A DNA stretch of 64,000 bases from Sandaracinaceae bacterium (lineage in GTDB: Bacteria > Myxococcota_A > Polyangia > Polyangiales > Sandaracinaceae), in assembly GCA_040218145.1 (NCBI GenBank), contig JAVJQK010000101.1, positions 62,001-126,000 of the forward strand. Reading direction: 5' to 3'. This document shows positions 8,310 through 17,160 of the stretch, piece by piece (positions within the stretch are counted from its first letter, which is position 1; every line of letters begins with the position of its first letter). The position numbers and the translations under genes are program-made. Under the pieces are notes generated by a model that worked only from the letters and a program-made list of their open reading frames with translations, ran no database searches and was not told where the DNA came from.

Positions 8310-9401
8310 ATGCGATCGATCCTCCTCCTCTCCACCTGCGCCGCCCTCGCCGGCTGCGCGGGCCACTACCGTCCCCCGGGCGAGCGCGCCGAGACCGAAG
8401 CCGAGCCCGAGGAGGACGACGAGCGGCGCGCCGCGCGTGACGAGGACGACGAGGAGGAGGACGACGAAGACGACGACGACGGGCCGAGCGGCTCGGCGAC
8501 GATCGACGCCGCGCTGACCGGCGTGCGGCCCCTCTCGCTCGGCGATGCGACCACCGTGCCCGGGACCGGCGTGACGCTGCGGCCCCCGGCCGGCTCCGAC
8601 CCGATCCCGTTCGGCGGCGGCTTCGTCTCGCGCCGCAGCCGCGTGCAGCTGAGCGTGGTCGTCGCCCAGGGCGGCGAGGACCTGCTCGAGGCCATGCGCA
8701 CCGGCGGGGCCGGCGACGCGCCCGAGCCGGAGGACGAGGAGGACGTCACCATCGGCGGCGTGGACGGGCAGATCGGCCGCGACCGCGTGCGCACCCAGGC
8801 CGGCGTGCTCGAGCGCATGTGGCTGATGGCCCACGACGGCAACCGCGCGCTCGGCGTGATCGCGATGTACGAGGCGGACCGCGCGAGCGCGTACCGCAGC
8901 GGCATCCGCGAGTCGCTCCAGTCGGTCGAGTGGGATCGCGAGTTCGCGATCGACGCGGCGGCCGCGCTGGGCATCGCGCTCGGCCCCATCGAGGGCCTGG
9001 AGATGAGCCGCCGCTCCACCGCGAACGTCGTCTACCTCCAGCCGAGCGCGTCCTTCCCGCCCGAGCCGGGCGAGCCCGTGCTCACCGTCTCGCCGCTGCC
9101 CATGGCGGTCCCGCCCGACCAGGTCGCGCGCGCCTGCCCGCAGATCGCCGCGCGCCTCGTGCCCGCTCCCTCCGCCGACGTGCCGCTCGAGGGCACGATC
9201 GAGGGCCCGCTCCCCGGCTGCGAGCGTCTCGCGATGATGGACACCGAAGAGGGCGGTCGGGTCGCGACCTACGCCGGCCTGATCTTCCACGAGGGCGCGC
9301 CGCTCCTCGTCACCGCGAGCGTCGACGCCGACGACATCGACACCTGGCGGCCCCGCTTCGCCTCCGCCGCGCGCAGCGTCCGCATCCGCGAAGCGGAGTG
9401 A
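8310..9401 (+). CDS. Lipoprotein with acidic linker, function unknown
   Basis: A 363-residue protein with a clear lipoprotein signal peptide (MRSILLLSTCAALAGC, lipid-anchored Cys16). The next 40 residues are almost all Asp, Glu and Arg, an exposed acidic tether. The remainder is a mixed alpha/beta domain without recognisable motifs; a segment around residues 90-165 has the flavour of PsbP/DcrB-like surface lipoprotein domains, but I would not assign it. It ends three bases before the stop of the convergent PhnD-like gene, leaving no room for a conventional terminator between them. Confidence 0.75.
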   Translation: MRSILLLSTCAALAGCAGHYRPPGERAETEAEPEEDDERRAARDEDDEEEDDEDDDDGPSGSATIDAALTGVRPLSLGDATTVPGTGVTLRPPAGSDPIPFGGGFVSRRSRVQLSVVVAQGGEDLLEAMRTGGAGDAPEPEDEEDVTIGGVDGQIGRDRVRTQAGVLERMWLMAHDGNRALGVIAMYEADRASAYRSGIRESLQSVEWDREFAIDAAAALGIALGPIEGLEMSRRSTANVVYLQPSASFPPEPGEPVLTVSPLPMAVPPDQVARACPQIAARLVPAPSADVPLEGTIEGPLPGCERLAMMDTEEGGRVATYAGLIFHEGAPLLVTASVDADDIDTWRPRFASAARSVRIREAE

Positions 9402-9404
9402 GTC

Positions 9405-10184
9405 TCAGAGCATCGCGGCGCGCACCGCGTCGTAGTCGGCGGTGTGCGCGGCGATGAGCTTGTGGCCGCCGAAGAACTCGTCGAGGAGCTGCGCGTCGTC
9501 GCTCTCGTGCAAGGCCAGCAGCGCCTGGCGCACGTCGTCGAGGGCGTCGGGATCGAGCGCGCTCGAGGCGCAGATCACGTCGGGCGGGATGGGCGCGGTG
9601 ACGAGCAAGGCCCGCATGCCGTCGTGGCCCGCGTAGGGCTGCCAGCCGGCGAGCATCAGCGTCTCGCCGTCGTCGAGGGTCTGCGCGTGCGTCGCGCCGC
9701 AGTCGGCGTCGCCACGCATCACCGCGCGCACCACCGCGCCGTGTGAGCCCTCGAAGCGCTGCTCGCCGAACATGTCGTTCGGCTCGAGCCCCGCCTCTCG
9801 CAGCGCGAGCCGCGGGAACAGGTGGCCGGCGCAGCTGTCGCGGTCGACCCACGCCACCCGCTTGCCGGTCAGCGCGTCGGGCGTCTGCACGTCGGAGTCC
9901 TGCGGCACGAAGAGCACCCCGCGGTAGCCCGCGCCGCGCGAGCGCTCGACCGCGCACAGGAGCCGCACGGGGGACGCCTGCTCGGCGCGCACGAAGATCG
10001 CAGGCGGCAGCCACGCCAGCTCCGCGTCCCCGCGCCCCACCATCTCCGCCACCGACGCGTACGAGCGTGACGCGACCACCTGCACCGGCCGCTGCACCGC
10101 CTCGGCCAGGTGCAACGCCAGCTTCGTCCTCAGCTCCTCGCCGTCCTCGTCGAGGTGGACGGGCCCGGTCAGAAACCTCAGCAT
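9405..10184 (-). CDS. PhnD-like phosphonate/phosphite-type binding protein
   Basis: A 259-residue protein. The start is chosen at the ATG preceded by AAGGAGGAG about nine bases upstream; the longer open frame runs back through the divergent gene. The fold signature is that of ABC-transporter PhnD-like solute-binding proteins: ELAWLPPAIFV, a GYRGVLFVPQDSDVQT segment, LTGKRVAWVDRDS and GDADCGATHAQTL. The family normally binds phosphonates or related oxyanions in the periplasm. Here there is no signal peptide, and no permease or ATPase gene is adjacent, so the protein is probably cytoplasmic and may be a ligand sensor (inference). It is divergent from a thioesterase across 39 bp. Confidence 0.82.
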   Translation of the reverse strand: MLRFLTGPVHLDEDGEELRTKLALHLAEAVQRPVQVVASRSYASVAEMVGRGDAELAWLPPAIFVRAEQASPVRLLCAVERSRGAGYRGVLFVPQDSDVQTPDALTGKRVAWVDRDSCAGHLFPRLALREAGLEPNDMFGEQRFEGSHGAVVRAVMRGDADCGATHAQTLDDGETLMLAGWQPYAGHDGMRALLVTAPIPPDVICASSALDPDALDDVRQALLALHESDDAQLLDEFFGGHKLIAAHTADYDAVRAAML

Positions 10185-10223
10185 GCCTCGCGCTCCTCCT
10201 TGCGTCGTGCGAGCCTGCGCCGC

Positions 10224-10709
10224 ATGCGTGAAGGTACCACTCTGGACGGCTCTCTGTTCGGGGAGTCGCAGCCCTGCTTCGGCTGCGCGCCGGATCACCC
10301 GAGCGGCTTCCGGCTCTCGTTCACGCGCGAGGCAGACGCGGTGACCACCCGCTTCACCCCCACCGAGGCGCAGCAGGGGCCGCCCGGGATCATGCACGGC
10401 GGCCTGGTCATGGCGCTCGCGGACGAGATCGGCGCGTGGGCGATCATCGGCCTGCTCGAGCAGTTCGGCTTCACCGCGGAGATGAACGGGAAGCTGCACT
10501 CGCCCGTGCGCGTCGGCGAGGAGGTGATCGGCGTCGGGCGCATCGCCAAGCCGGGCACGCGCGTGGTCTCGGTCGAGGTGGAGCTTCGACAGGCGGACGT
10601 GCTTCGCTACACGAGCGCCCTGCGCTTCGTGATCCTCGACGAGGCCGGCGCCGAGCGCATCCTCGGCCAGCCGCTGCCCGAGGCCTGGCGCCGCTTCGGC
10701 CGCAAGTAG
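10224..10709 (+). CDS. Hotdog-fold thioesterase (PaaI-like)
   Basis: A 161-residue protein. The N-terminal CFGCAPDHPSGFRL motif and the GIMHGGLVMALADEIGAW core (HGG at 58-60) are typical of the 4HBT/PaaI-like thioesterase superfamily, which hydrolyses acyl-CoA thioesters in the cytoplasm. Length fits the family. The chosen ATG lies 39 bp from the divergent PhnD-like gene; an earlier in-frame start would place the N-terminus inside that gene. The acyl substrate cannot be read from sequence. It ends three bases short of the stop of the convergent GlxA-type regulator. Confidence 0.87.
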   Translation: MREGTTLDGSLFGESQPCFGCAPDHPSGFRLSFTREADAVTTRFTPTEAQQGPPGIMHGGLVMALADEIGAWAIIGLLEQFGFTAEMNGKLHSPVRVGEEVIGVGRIAKPGTRVVSVEVELRQADVLRYTSALRFVILDEAGAERILGQPLPEAWRRFGRK

Positions 10710-10712
10710 CTG

Positions 10713-11768
10713 TCACCTCGCGGGGGATACGCCGCGCCGGAAGCGCGCGGGGCTCACCCCGAGCTCCTTGGCGAAGGCGCGCCGGAAGGAGCGCTCGTCG
10801 TCGTAGCCGACGTCCGCCGCGATGGCCTCGATCGCGTCGCCGGTGGCCCGCAGGCGCGCCGCGGCGGTCTCGAGGCGGAGGCGCCGCTGGAAGCGCGCGG
10901 GAGGGAGCCCGGTCGCGGCCACGAAGCGTCGGCTCAGCGTGCGGGACGTGACGGCCAGCGAGCGCGCGAGCGCCGCCACGTCGACCGGCGCGCGCAGGTC
11001 CTCGCGCAGGATCGCCTCGGCGCGCGCCACCAGCTCGTCCCCGCGCGTGAGGTGCTCGATGACCACGAACGGCGCCTGCGATCGGCGCGCGTCGTCGACC
11101 ACGAGGTAGCGGGCGCACGCGTGCGCGAGCTCCGGGCTGACCAGCTCTCGCACGAGGTGCAGCGCCAGGTCGATCTGGGCCAGGGCGGCGCCCGCGGTGA
11201 TCGTGCGGCGCGAGCGCACCACCAGATCGTCCTCGAGCAGCTCGACCTCCGGGTAGCGGGCGCGGAAGAGCGGGGCGAGCCACCAGCTCGTGGTGGCGGA
11301 GTGACCGTCGAGCAGGCCGGCCTCCGCGAGCAGGAAGGTCGACGAGCAGCTCGCGCAGATCGTCGCCCCGCGGTCCTGGGCGTCGCGAAGCACCGCCCCG
11401 AGCGAGGTGGTGGACGGCTCGCGCAGATCCGCGAGCACGCGGTTCACGTCCGCCATCCCCGGCCCGAAGACCACCATCAGCGCGCCACGGCACGCGTCCG
11501 CGGCGCCTTCGACCGGGATCTCCGCCCCGCTCGAGGATACGACCGGCTCTCCGTCGACGGAGCGGGTCGAGATCTCGAAGAGCGGGCTCGGCCCTCCGAG
11601 CTGCGCGCTCAGCAGGTTCGCGGTGCTCAGCACGTCGCGCGTCACGGCGACGGCCGAGCCGAAGCAGCGGGTGCTCACCACCAGATCGACCGCGATCGGC
11701 AGCGCGTGTCCGTTCGCGCCCGGTCTCTGTCCGGCGCTCCCCTTATCGGCCCGCTCCAGGCTGGTCAT
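10713..11768 (-). CDS. GlxA-type AraC-family transcriptional regulator
   Basis: A 351-residue protein. Residues about 25-190 form a DJ-1/PfpI-like glutamine-amidotransferase-fold domain with the CASCSSTFLLAEAGLLDG element where catalytic relatives carry the nucleophile. Residues about 240-345 form an AraC double helix-turn-helix (VDVAALARSLAVTSRTLSRR, then ADVGYDDERSFRRAFAKELG). This order is that of GlxA/FtrA-like regulators, which sense small metabolites and activate neighbouring genes. It is divergent from an alpha/beta hydrolase, with only 29 bp between starts, so the hydrolase is the likely target (inference). Confidence 0.9.
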   Translation of the reverse strand: MTSLERADKGSAGQRPGANGHALPIAVDLVVSTRCFGSAVAVTRDVLSTANLLSAQLGGPSPLFEISTRSVDGEPVVSSSGAEIPVEGAADACRGALMVVFGPGMADVNRVLADLREPSTTSLGAVLRDAQDRGATICASCSSTFLLAEAGLLDGHSATTSWWLAPLFRARYPEVELLEDDLVVRSRRTITAGAALAQIDLALHLVRELVSPELAHACARYLVVDDARRSQAPFVVIEHLTRGDELVARAEAILREDLRAPVDVAALARSLAVTSRTLSRRFVAATGLPPARFQRRLRLETAAARLRATGDAIEAIAADVGYDDERSFRRAFAKELGVSPARFRRGVSPAR

Positions 11769-11797
11769 GTTCGGGCCTCCACCGAGGAAGGACTCCG

Positions 11798-12577
11798 ATG
11801 AGCGCTCCCATCGTCTTCGTACACGGCATGTTCATGACCGGCTCCTGCTGGGAGCCGATCGCGGCTCACTTCACGAGCCTCGGCCACCGATGCCTCACTC
11901 CGAGTTGGCCGTGCCGCGACGGCGAGCCCGAGGCCCTCCGCGCCGCGCCCGACCCGGGGCTGCGGGCGCTGACGCTCACCCATGTGGTCGACCACATGGC
12001 CGCGCAGGTCGAGGCGCTCGACGAGCCGCCCATCCTGGTCGGTCACTCCATGGGCGGACTCATCGTGCAGCTCCTCGCGCAGAGCGGGCTCGGCTCCCGC
12101 GTCGTGGCCATCGCGCCCGCGCCCCCCCACGGCGTGCGCAGCTTCGCCTTCTCGCACCTCAAGTCGAACTCGGCGCTGCTCTGGCCGTCGAGCGCGCCCG
12201 TGGTCCCGAGCTTCTCCTGGTTCCGCTACGCCTTCGCGAACCAGGGCTCGGAGGACGAGGCCCGCGCCCTCTACGACACGTACGCCGTGCCCGAGTCGCG
12301 GCTCGTCGGGCGCGGCCCGCTCGGGCCCGAGGGCAAGCTCGACCTCACGAACGCGAAGCAGCGGATGCTGTTCCTGTCGGGGAGCGCCGATCACATCATC
12401 CCTGCGCCGCTCGTGCAGAAGGTCGTGGACCGCCACCGCGCGGCGGGCGTGGACGTGAGCAACGAGGTGCTCGACGGCACGCATCTGATGATCCGCGACG
12501 AGCGCTGGAGCGAGGTCGCCGCCCACATCCAGCGCTGGCTCGACGCGGATCTCCCGGCGCACGCGTCGCGAGCCTGA
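11798..12577 (+). CDS. Alpha/beta hydrolase
   Basis: A 259-residue cytoplasmic hydrolase. The first strand and oxyanion region read IVFVHGMFMTGSCWEP. The nucleophile elbow is GHSMGG with Ser84, the acid is probably Asp198 in SGSADHIIP, and the base is His229 in DGTHLM. This is the full triad of the lipase/esterase-like alpha/beta hydrolase superfamily; the substrate is not predictable. A good ribosome site, GAGGAAGGA, precedes the ATG. The start lies 29 bp from the GlxA-type regulator on the other strand, which suggests that regulator controls it. Confidence 0.9.
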   Translation: MSAPIVFVHGMFMTGSCWEPIAAHFTSLGHRCLTPSWPCRDGEPEALRAAPDPGLRALTLTHVVDHMAAQVEALDEPPILVGHSMGGLIVQLLAQSGLGSRVVAIAPAPPHGVRSFAFSHLKSNSALLWPSSAPVVPSFSWFRYAFANQGSEDEARALYDTYAVPESRLVGRGPLGPEGKLDLTNAKQRMLFLSGSADHIIPAPLVQKVVDRHRAAGVDVSNEVLDGTHLMIRDERWSEVAAHIQRWLDADLPAHASRA

Positions 12578-12651
12578 AGCCAGGCACTCATCCACCGATG
12601 GAGGGTACGCGCTGGGCCAGACCGGGTCGACGCCCCCGGCTCACCGGACGA

Positions 12652-13506
12652 TCAGATCGCGTCGAAGCAGATCTCGACGCGGTTGACGATGAGCGCGTTC
12701 GACGGTGGGCCGGCCTCGATGCGCAGCAGGGTGCCCCCGTCTCCGGCGGGCAGGGCGGTCGTCGCGTTGGCCGGGTACCACTGGTAGGGCGCCGAGTTGG
12801 CGACCCCGCCGCGCGGTGACGCGCCCGAGCCGGAGAAGCTCGTCCACTCGAAGCTGCCGCTCGAGCCCGTCGAGTAGCTCCGGCCGTAGATGGCCAGGGT
12901 CGCGTTGCGGACCCGCGAGAGCATCGCGGTGCTCAGCTCCACGTCGATGAAGACCGTGCCCGACAGCTCGAGCCCGCCTTCGCCGAGGAACGGGTCGCGG
13001 AAGACGGGCGTGTATCCGATGGAGCGCGAGTAGGCGCCCACGCGCCAGCGTGAGGTGTCGGGCAGGGTGTTCGTCTCGTACACGACGTAGGCGCGTGAGC
13101 CCGAGCCCGAGCCGGCCCAGCGGAAGCGCAGCGCGTGGGTCCCGGTGGCGCCGGAGATGCACCCGCCGCTGACGCCCGAGTCGATGCCCGAGTCCACGCC
13201 CGAGTCGATGCCGGAGTCGATGCCCGAGTCCGTCCCCGAGTCGATGCCGGAGTCGACGCCCGAGTCCGTCCCCGAGTCGGTGCCCGAGTCCGTCCCCGCG
13301 TCCGCGCCGCCGCCATCGCCCACCGTGGCGTCGAGGCCGACCTGCGCGTCCATCGCGGTGGCCGCGTCGGAGCCGCCCCCGTCGAGGAGAGCGCCGTCAG
13401 GAGCCGCGCCGTCGAGCGCGCCCGCGTCGAAGCCCCCGCCCGCGTCGGCCGGGTCCGCGGTGCCGCAGGCGGAGAGGATCAGCGAAGCGCAGAAGAACCA
13501 CCTCAT
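12652..13506 (-). CDS. Lipoprotein with (X)DSG repeat linker and beta-rich domain
   Basis: A 284-residue protein with signal peptide and lipobox (LILSAC, Cys14). Residues 15-71 are Asp/Gly/Ala-rich. Residues 72-111 are ten tandem copies of a four-residue unit TDSG/IDSG/VDSG. The C-terminal 165 residues are Ser/Thr/Tyr-rich with alternating hydrophobics, consistent with a beta-sandwich on the outside of the cell. No enzyme motif is seen. The start chosen is the ATG directly before the signal peptide; the open frame upstream is non-coding read-through. It follows another D/A-rich lipoprotein on the same strand by 128 bp. Confidence 0.78.
   Translation of the reverse strand: MRWFFCASLILSACGTADPADAGGGFDAGALDGAAPDGALLDGGGSDAATAMDAQVGLDATVGDGGGADAGTDSGTDSGTDSGVDSGIDSGTDSGIDSGIDSGVDSGIDSGVSGGCISGATGTHALRFRWAGSGSGSRAYVVYETNTLPDTSRWRVGAYSRSIGYTPVFRDPFLGEGGLELSGTVFIDVELSTAMLSRVRNATLAIYGRSYSTGSSGSFEWTSFSGSGASPRGGVANSAPYQWYPANATTALPAGDGGTLLRIEAGPPSNALIVNRVEICFDAI
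13174..13293 (-). repeat. Ten tandem 12-bp coding repeats (XDSG)
   Basis: A 12-bp unit repeated ten times in the lipoprotein gene, each encoding X-Asp-Ser-Gly with X = Thr, Ile or Val. The Asp-Ser-Gly codons are nearly invariant while the first codon varies. Such in-frame repeats can change copy number by slippage without a frameshift, altering the length of the tether between the membrane anchor and the outer domain. Confidence 0.85.
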
Positions 13507-13634
13507 GATGCGGGAGCATACGCCGAACCCGCGCGTCGCTTCCTCCGCGCCAACGGTGGGCGCGTCGCCTCGAATGAACAGCATGGTCCCCGACGCGCGG
13601 TTCGAGTTTGACGAATGAATAGGATCGTCCCCGC

Positions 13635-14822
13635 TCACTCCATGGAGCAGGGAGCGCTGGTCTGGGTGTTGCCGCTCGTTCGGAGGCGGCGCGCGGAGGC
13701 GGAGGGGGGCGCGCAGCCGGTGGTGGAGTCGTCCTGGAAGTAGCGGAAGGTGGCGAGCGGCGCGCAGGCCCAGTCGCCGTCGAGCACGTTGTCCCGGAAC
13801 TGGTTGTTCCAGGACGGGCACTCGGGGTCGGGCTTGGTGCAGTCGGTCCGCGCGTCGTGGTCGCAGTACCAGTCGCTGTAGCCGGCGCTGGTACCGACGC
13901 GGATGAAGCGGTTGTCGGTGATGACGTTGTCGTTCGAGTAGTCGCGGACGCGGACCGGGTCGCCCGTGCTGCGCAGGAAGCGGTTGGCGCGGATCTCGTT
14001 CCGGTCGCTCATGTGGGCGACGTAGATGGCGTGGATGAGCCCGCCGCTCCGCGTGTTGATCACGTCGACGAAGTGGTTGTTGGCGATCTCGTTGTCGTCG
14101 CTGTTGACCAGGCGCACGCACGCGGTCGAAGGCTCCACCGACGCGTCGAAGACGTTGCCGATCCGCTCGAAGTAGCAGCCGTAGATGCGATTGCCGCCGT
14201 TGCTCGTCGCCTCCGCGTTGCGGCCACCTTCGAGGCTGATCGCGGTCTGGTAGTTGCGCACGTGCAGGTACCAGAAGTGCAGGTTCGTCTCCTCGCCGTC
14301 GGCGTGTCGCAGGCGGAAGAACGTGCCGCCAGGGCAGTCGCCGGCCGCGGAGCAGCCGTCGAACACCGGGCGGTCCATCCGATCGGCCGCGCGGAAGGTG
14401 ATGCGGTGGTCGGGCATGGTGAAGCGCCACGTCGTCTGCTGCTGCCGGTAGACGCCCGGCGCGATGTGCACCTCCACGTCGCAGCTCGGGGGATCGGCCT
14501 CGAGCAGCGCCTCCACACGCGCGAGGGTCGCGAGCGCCTCGGCTTGGGTGGCGCCGGAGCGGCCATCGTCGCCGCCGGGCGCGAGGTGATAGAGGCGCGG
14601 GCACGGCTCGGGCGGCGGGCCGGAGTCGTCTGCGCCCGCGTCCTGCGCGGCGTCCCGAGGGACCGCGGCGTCGGGCGGGGCCGCGGCGTCCGGAGCCGGC
14701 GTCGCGTCCACGCGGCGTCCGGCGTCGAGGTCCGAGCCGCGGCCGGCGTCGGGTTGGGGCTGGGCGGTCCCGCTGCAGGCGGCGACGGAGAGGCACGCGA
14801 GGGTGAGGGCGACGGAGCGCAT
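13635..14822 (-). CDS. Right-handed beta-helix lipoprotein
   Basis: A 395-residue protein with lipoprotein signal peptide (LSVAAC, Cys16) and a D/A/P-rich tether to about residue 70. The domain that follows has parallel beta-helix character: repeated N-x-I/F rungs such as NRIYGCYFERIGNVFDAS, DNEIANNHFVDVINT, NEIRANRFLRSTG and NVITDNRFIRVG. The segment HIAPGVYRQQQTTWRF resembles the start of pectate-lyase-like folds. Such proteins often bind or cleave polysaccharide outside the cell; no catalytic residues can be assigned. Four to six cysteines near the C-terminus may form disulfides. It is divergent from a porin-like gene. Confidence 0.82.
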   Translation of the reverse strand: MRSVALTLACLSVAACSGTAQPQPDAGRGSDLDAGRRVDATPAPDAAAPPDAAVPRDAAQDAGADDSGPPPEPCPRLYHLAPGGDDGRSGATQAEALATLARVEALLEADPPSCDVEVHIAPGVYRQQQTTWRFTMPDHRITFRAADRMDRPVFDGCSAAGDCPGGTFFRLRHADGEETNLHFWYLHVRNYQTAISLEGGRNAEATSNGGNRIYGCYFERIGNVFDASVEPSTACVRLVNSDDNEIANNHFVDVINTRSGGLIHAIYVAHMSDRNEIRANRFLRSTGDPVRVRDYSNDNVITDNRFIRVGTSAGYSDWYCDHDARTDCTKPDPECPSWNNQFRDNVLDGDWACAPLATFRYFQDDSTTGCAPPSASARRLRTSGNTQTSAPCSME

Positions 14823-14944
14823 CGGGGAGAGTGTACGCGAGACGTCACCGACGGGTCGCGCGGCGCCTCGGGCCTATGTGCTCGAGCGCGGCCGACTTGG
14901 CCGCGGCACGAGAGGCAGGAATCGTTCGAGGTCGGACACGTCTG

Positions 14945-16186
14945 ATGGGTTGGATGAACAGCGTCGCGCTCGGCGCAATGGCCTCCGTGTCGATCGCGGC
15001 GCTGGCGAGCCCCGGACTCGCCGCCGCGCAGACCTCCTCCGCGCCCGAGGCGGCCCCGGCGCCGCGCGTGACGTTCGATCGCGGCCAGGGCATGGAGATC
15101 GAGAGCGCGGACGGGCAGCACGCCGTGCGAATGTCGCTCCGAGGCCAGGGCCGCGCGACGGTGGAGGCCCCACACGCGCGCGAGCCCGCGGTCGGGTTCA
15201 CCATCCCGCGCGCGCGCTTGAACCTCTCCGGGCGCGTCTTCGGATACGAGAACCACTTCAAGGTCCAGCTCGCCTTCTCGCCCACCGATCTCGGCGTGCG
15301 CGACGGGCTGGTCACCCGCACGCCCCTGCTCGACTACGTGTTCGAGCTCCGCCACCTGCGGGACCTCATCCTCCGCGTGGGGCAATACAAGCTCCCGCTC
15401 AACCGCGAGCGGATCATGTCCTCGGGAGCGCTGTCCTTCGTCGACCGCTCCCTCGTCGACGCGGAGCTGGGGATGGACCGAGACCTGGCGGTCGAGGTGC
15501 GCTCGTCGGATCTCTTCGGCCTCGGCCGGCTGCGCTACCACCTCGGGATCGGGAGCGGCGAGGGCCGCGATGGCGGCGTGGGGACGAACGCGGGGCTGAC
15601 CTACTTCGGCCGCGTCGAGGTGCTCCCGCTCGGCTCGTTCCGCGACCACCAGGAGCCGGACCTCGCTCGCCACGCGCAGCCTCGGCTCAGCCTCGGCTTC
15701 GCGTTCGCGTTCGTCGACGACGCCGCGCGGAGCCAGGGGCTGCGAGGTGATCCCTTCTCCGACGGCGGCACCACCGACCAGCAGCTCTACTGCGCCGACC
15801 TGCTCTTCTTCGCGCGGGGCCTCAGCGCGCAGCTCGAGGTCCTCTACACCGACGGGCATCGGAGCCCGGGAGGCGCGCTGGACGAGGCGGGCGCGCCGCT
15901 CCCCGTCTCCCCGCCGCGCCGTGGCCTCGGCGCCCTCGCGCGGCTGGGCTGGCTGCTCCCGGACGTGCCGATCGAGCTCGGCGCCCGCTTCGCGATCACC
16001 CAGACCTTCGTCGCGCCCGAGGAGACAGCCCTCCCCGAGCGCCGGGAGGTGACCGGCGCGCTGAGCTGGTACGCGTCCGGACACGCGCTGAAGCTGCAGC
16101 TCGACGTCGGGCACCTCTGGACCGGCGACGGTCCGCTCGACGAGGGCACGACCCGCGTCCGACTGCAGCTCGACGCCACCCTCTGA
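14945..16186 (+). CDS. OprO/OprP-like outer-membrane porin
   Basis: About 413 residues with a cleavable signal peptide ending near GLAAAQ. Features of phosphate-selective porin O/P proteins are seen: an early FTIPRARLNLSGRVFGYENH strand pair, HLRDLILRVGQYKLPLNRER, repeated amphipathic strands and a final LQLDATL strand typical of barrel C-termini. It is predicted to form an outer-membrane channel; ion preference cannot be read. Two ATGs at 14945 and 14954 are equally plausible; more upstream starts give a basic leader without signal-peptide shape. Its stop and that of the convergent SDR lie in a small CTGAG/CTCAG hairpin. Confidence 0.8.
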   Translation: MGWMNSVALGAMASVSIAALASPGLAAAQTSSAPEAAPAPRVTFDRGQGMEIESADGQHAVRMSLRGQGRATVEAPHAREPAVGFTIPRARLNLSGRVFGYENHFKVQLAFSPTDLGVRDGLVTRTPLLDYVFELRHLRDLILRVGQYKLPLNRERIMSSGALSFVDRSLVDAELGMDRDLAVEVRSSDLFGLGRLRYHLGIGSGEGRDGGVGTNAGLTYFGRVEVLPLGSFRDHQEPDLARHAQPRLSLGFAFAFVDDAARSQGLRGDPFSDGGTTDQQLYCADLLFFARGLSAQLEVLYTDGHRSPGGALDEAGAPLPVSPPRRGLGALARLGWLLPDVPIELGARFAITQTFVAPEETALPERREVTGALSWYASGHALKLQLDVGHLWTGDGPLDEGTTRVRLQLDATL

Positions 16187-16194
16187 GCCGCGCC

Positions 16195-17016
16195 TCAGCG
16201 GCGGCGGTCGGCGAGCTTCTTCACGAGCGTCGTGTACTTCACGGGCATGGTGCGCTGGACCACGTCGATCAGCCGCGCGTCGGCGCCGATCAGGATGCGG
16301 GGCGCCTTGGCCGCCATGCCGTCCGCGATCACCTTGCCCGCTTCCTCCGCCGTGGTGCGCGCGAGGGCGTTCTCGAAGTGATCCGCCGCGTCATCCGCCG
16401 TCTCGAAGCCCTCGGTGGAGCGCCGGAAGCGGCCGCCGCGCGCGATGTTCGTCTTGATGCCGCCCGGGTGCACGCAGCTGACGCTCACGCCGCTCCCGTC
16501 GAGCTCCTGGCGGAGGCACTCGGTGAACCCGCGCACCGCGAACTTGGTCGCGTTGTAGGCGGCCTGGCTCGGCACCGCGATGATGCCGAACACGCTCGAG
16601 ACGTTGACGACCCAGCCGTCGCCGCGCTCGAGCAGGTGCGGGAGGAAGGCCTTCGTCCCGTAGACCACGCCCCAGAAGTTGATGCCGACGATCCACTCGA
16701 AGTCGTCGTAGTCGAGGTGCTCGATGGTGTCGGTGAGGCTCACGCCCGCGTTGTTGACGATGCCGTCGACCCGGCCGTGATCGGCCACGACCTTCTCGGC
16801 CCACGCGTAGACCGCCGCGCGGTCGGACACGTCGACCCGGTCGGTCGTGACCTGCCGCCCGGTCCGCTCCACCGCCGCCGCCGTCTCCGCGAGCCCGTCC
16901 TCGCTCACGTCGCACAGCGCGAGGTCCGCGCCCCGCTGCGCCAGATCGATCGCCAGCGCCCGGCCGATCCCAGACGCCGCCCCGGTGATGGCCACCACCC
17001 GCCCACGAAAGCTCAT
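16195..17016 (-). CDS. Short-chain dehydrogenase/reductase (classical SDR)
   Basis: A 273-residue cytoplasmic oxidoreductase. The cofactor motif TGAASGIG is at residues 11-18, NNAG at 88-91, catalytic Ser140/141, Tyr154 and Lys158 (YNATK). Asp36 after the second strand (ALCDVS) favours NAD(H) or mixed use over strict NADP(H). The C-terminal segment (PRILIGADARLIDVVQRTMP) is typical of SDRs acting on lipid-like or steroid-like substrates, but the substrate is unknown. The ATG at 17016 is preferred; a GTG six codons upstream is possible. Confidence 0.88.
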   Translation of the reverse strand: MSFRGRVVAITGAASGIGRALAIDLAQRGADLALCDVSEDGLAETAAAVERTGRQVTTDRVDVSDRAAVYAWAEKVVADHGRVDGIVNNAGVSLTDTIEHLDYDDFEWIVGINFWGVVYGTKAFLPHLLERGDGWVVNVSSVFGIIAVPSQAAYNATKFAVRGFTECLRQELDGSGVSVSCVHPGGIKTNIARGGRFRRSTEGFETADDAADHFENALARTTAEEAGKVIADGMAAKAPRILIGADARLIDVVQRTMPVKYTTLVKKLADRRR

Positions 17017-17160
17017 CGTCTTCGTTGATACCACGCGCGGCGCCGCGGCCCGGCTCGCATTCGAGGGCGGGGAGCGAGCCTTCGACGTGGGGCGGAGCGG
17101 CGCCGACGGCGCTCACCTGCTCGCGTTGCGATCGGCCCACCTTCGCCCCACAAAGCACGC

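Noticed and set aside
7116-9290. Minus-strand frame opposite the HTTM and acidic lipoprotein genes
   Set aside because: No start context or domain; plus-strand genes have signal peptide, membrane helices and coupled starts.
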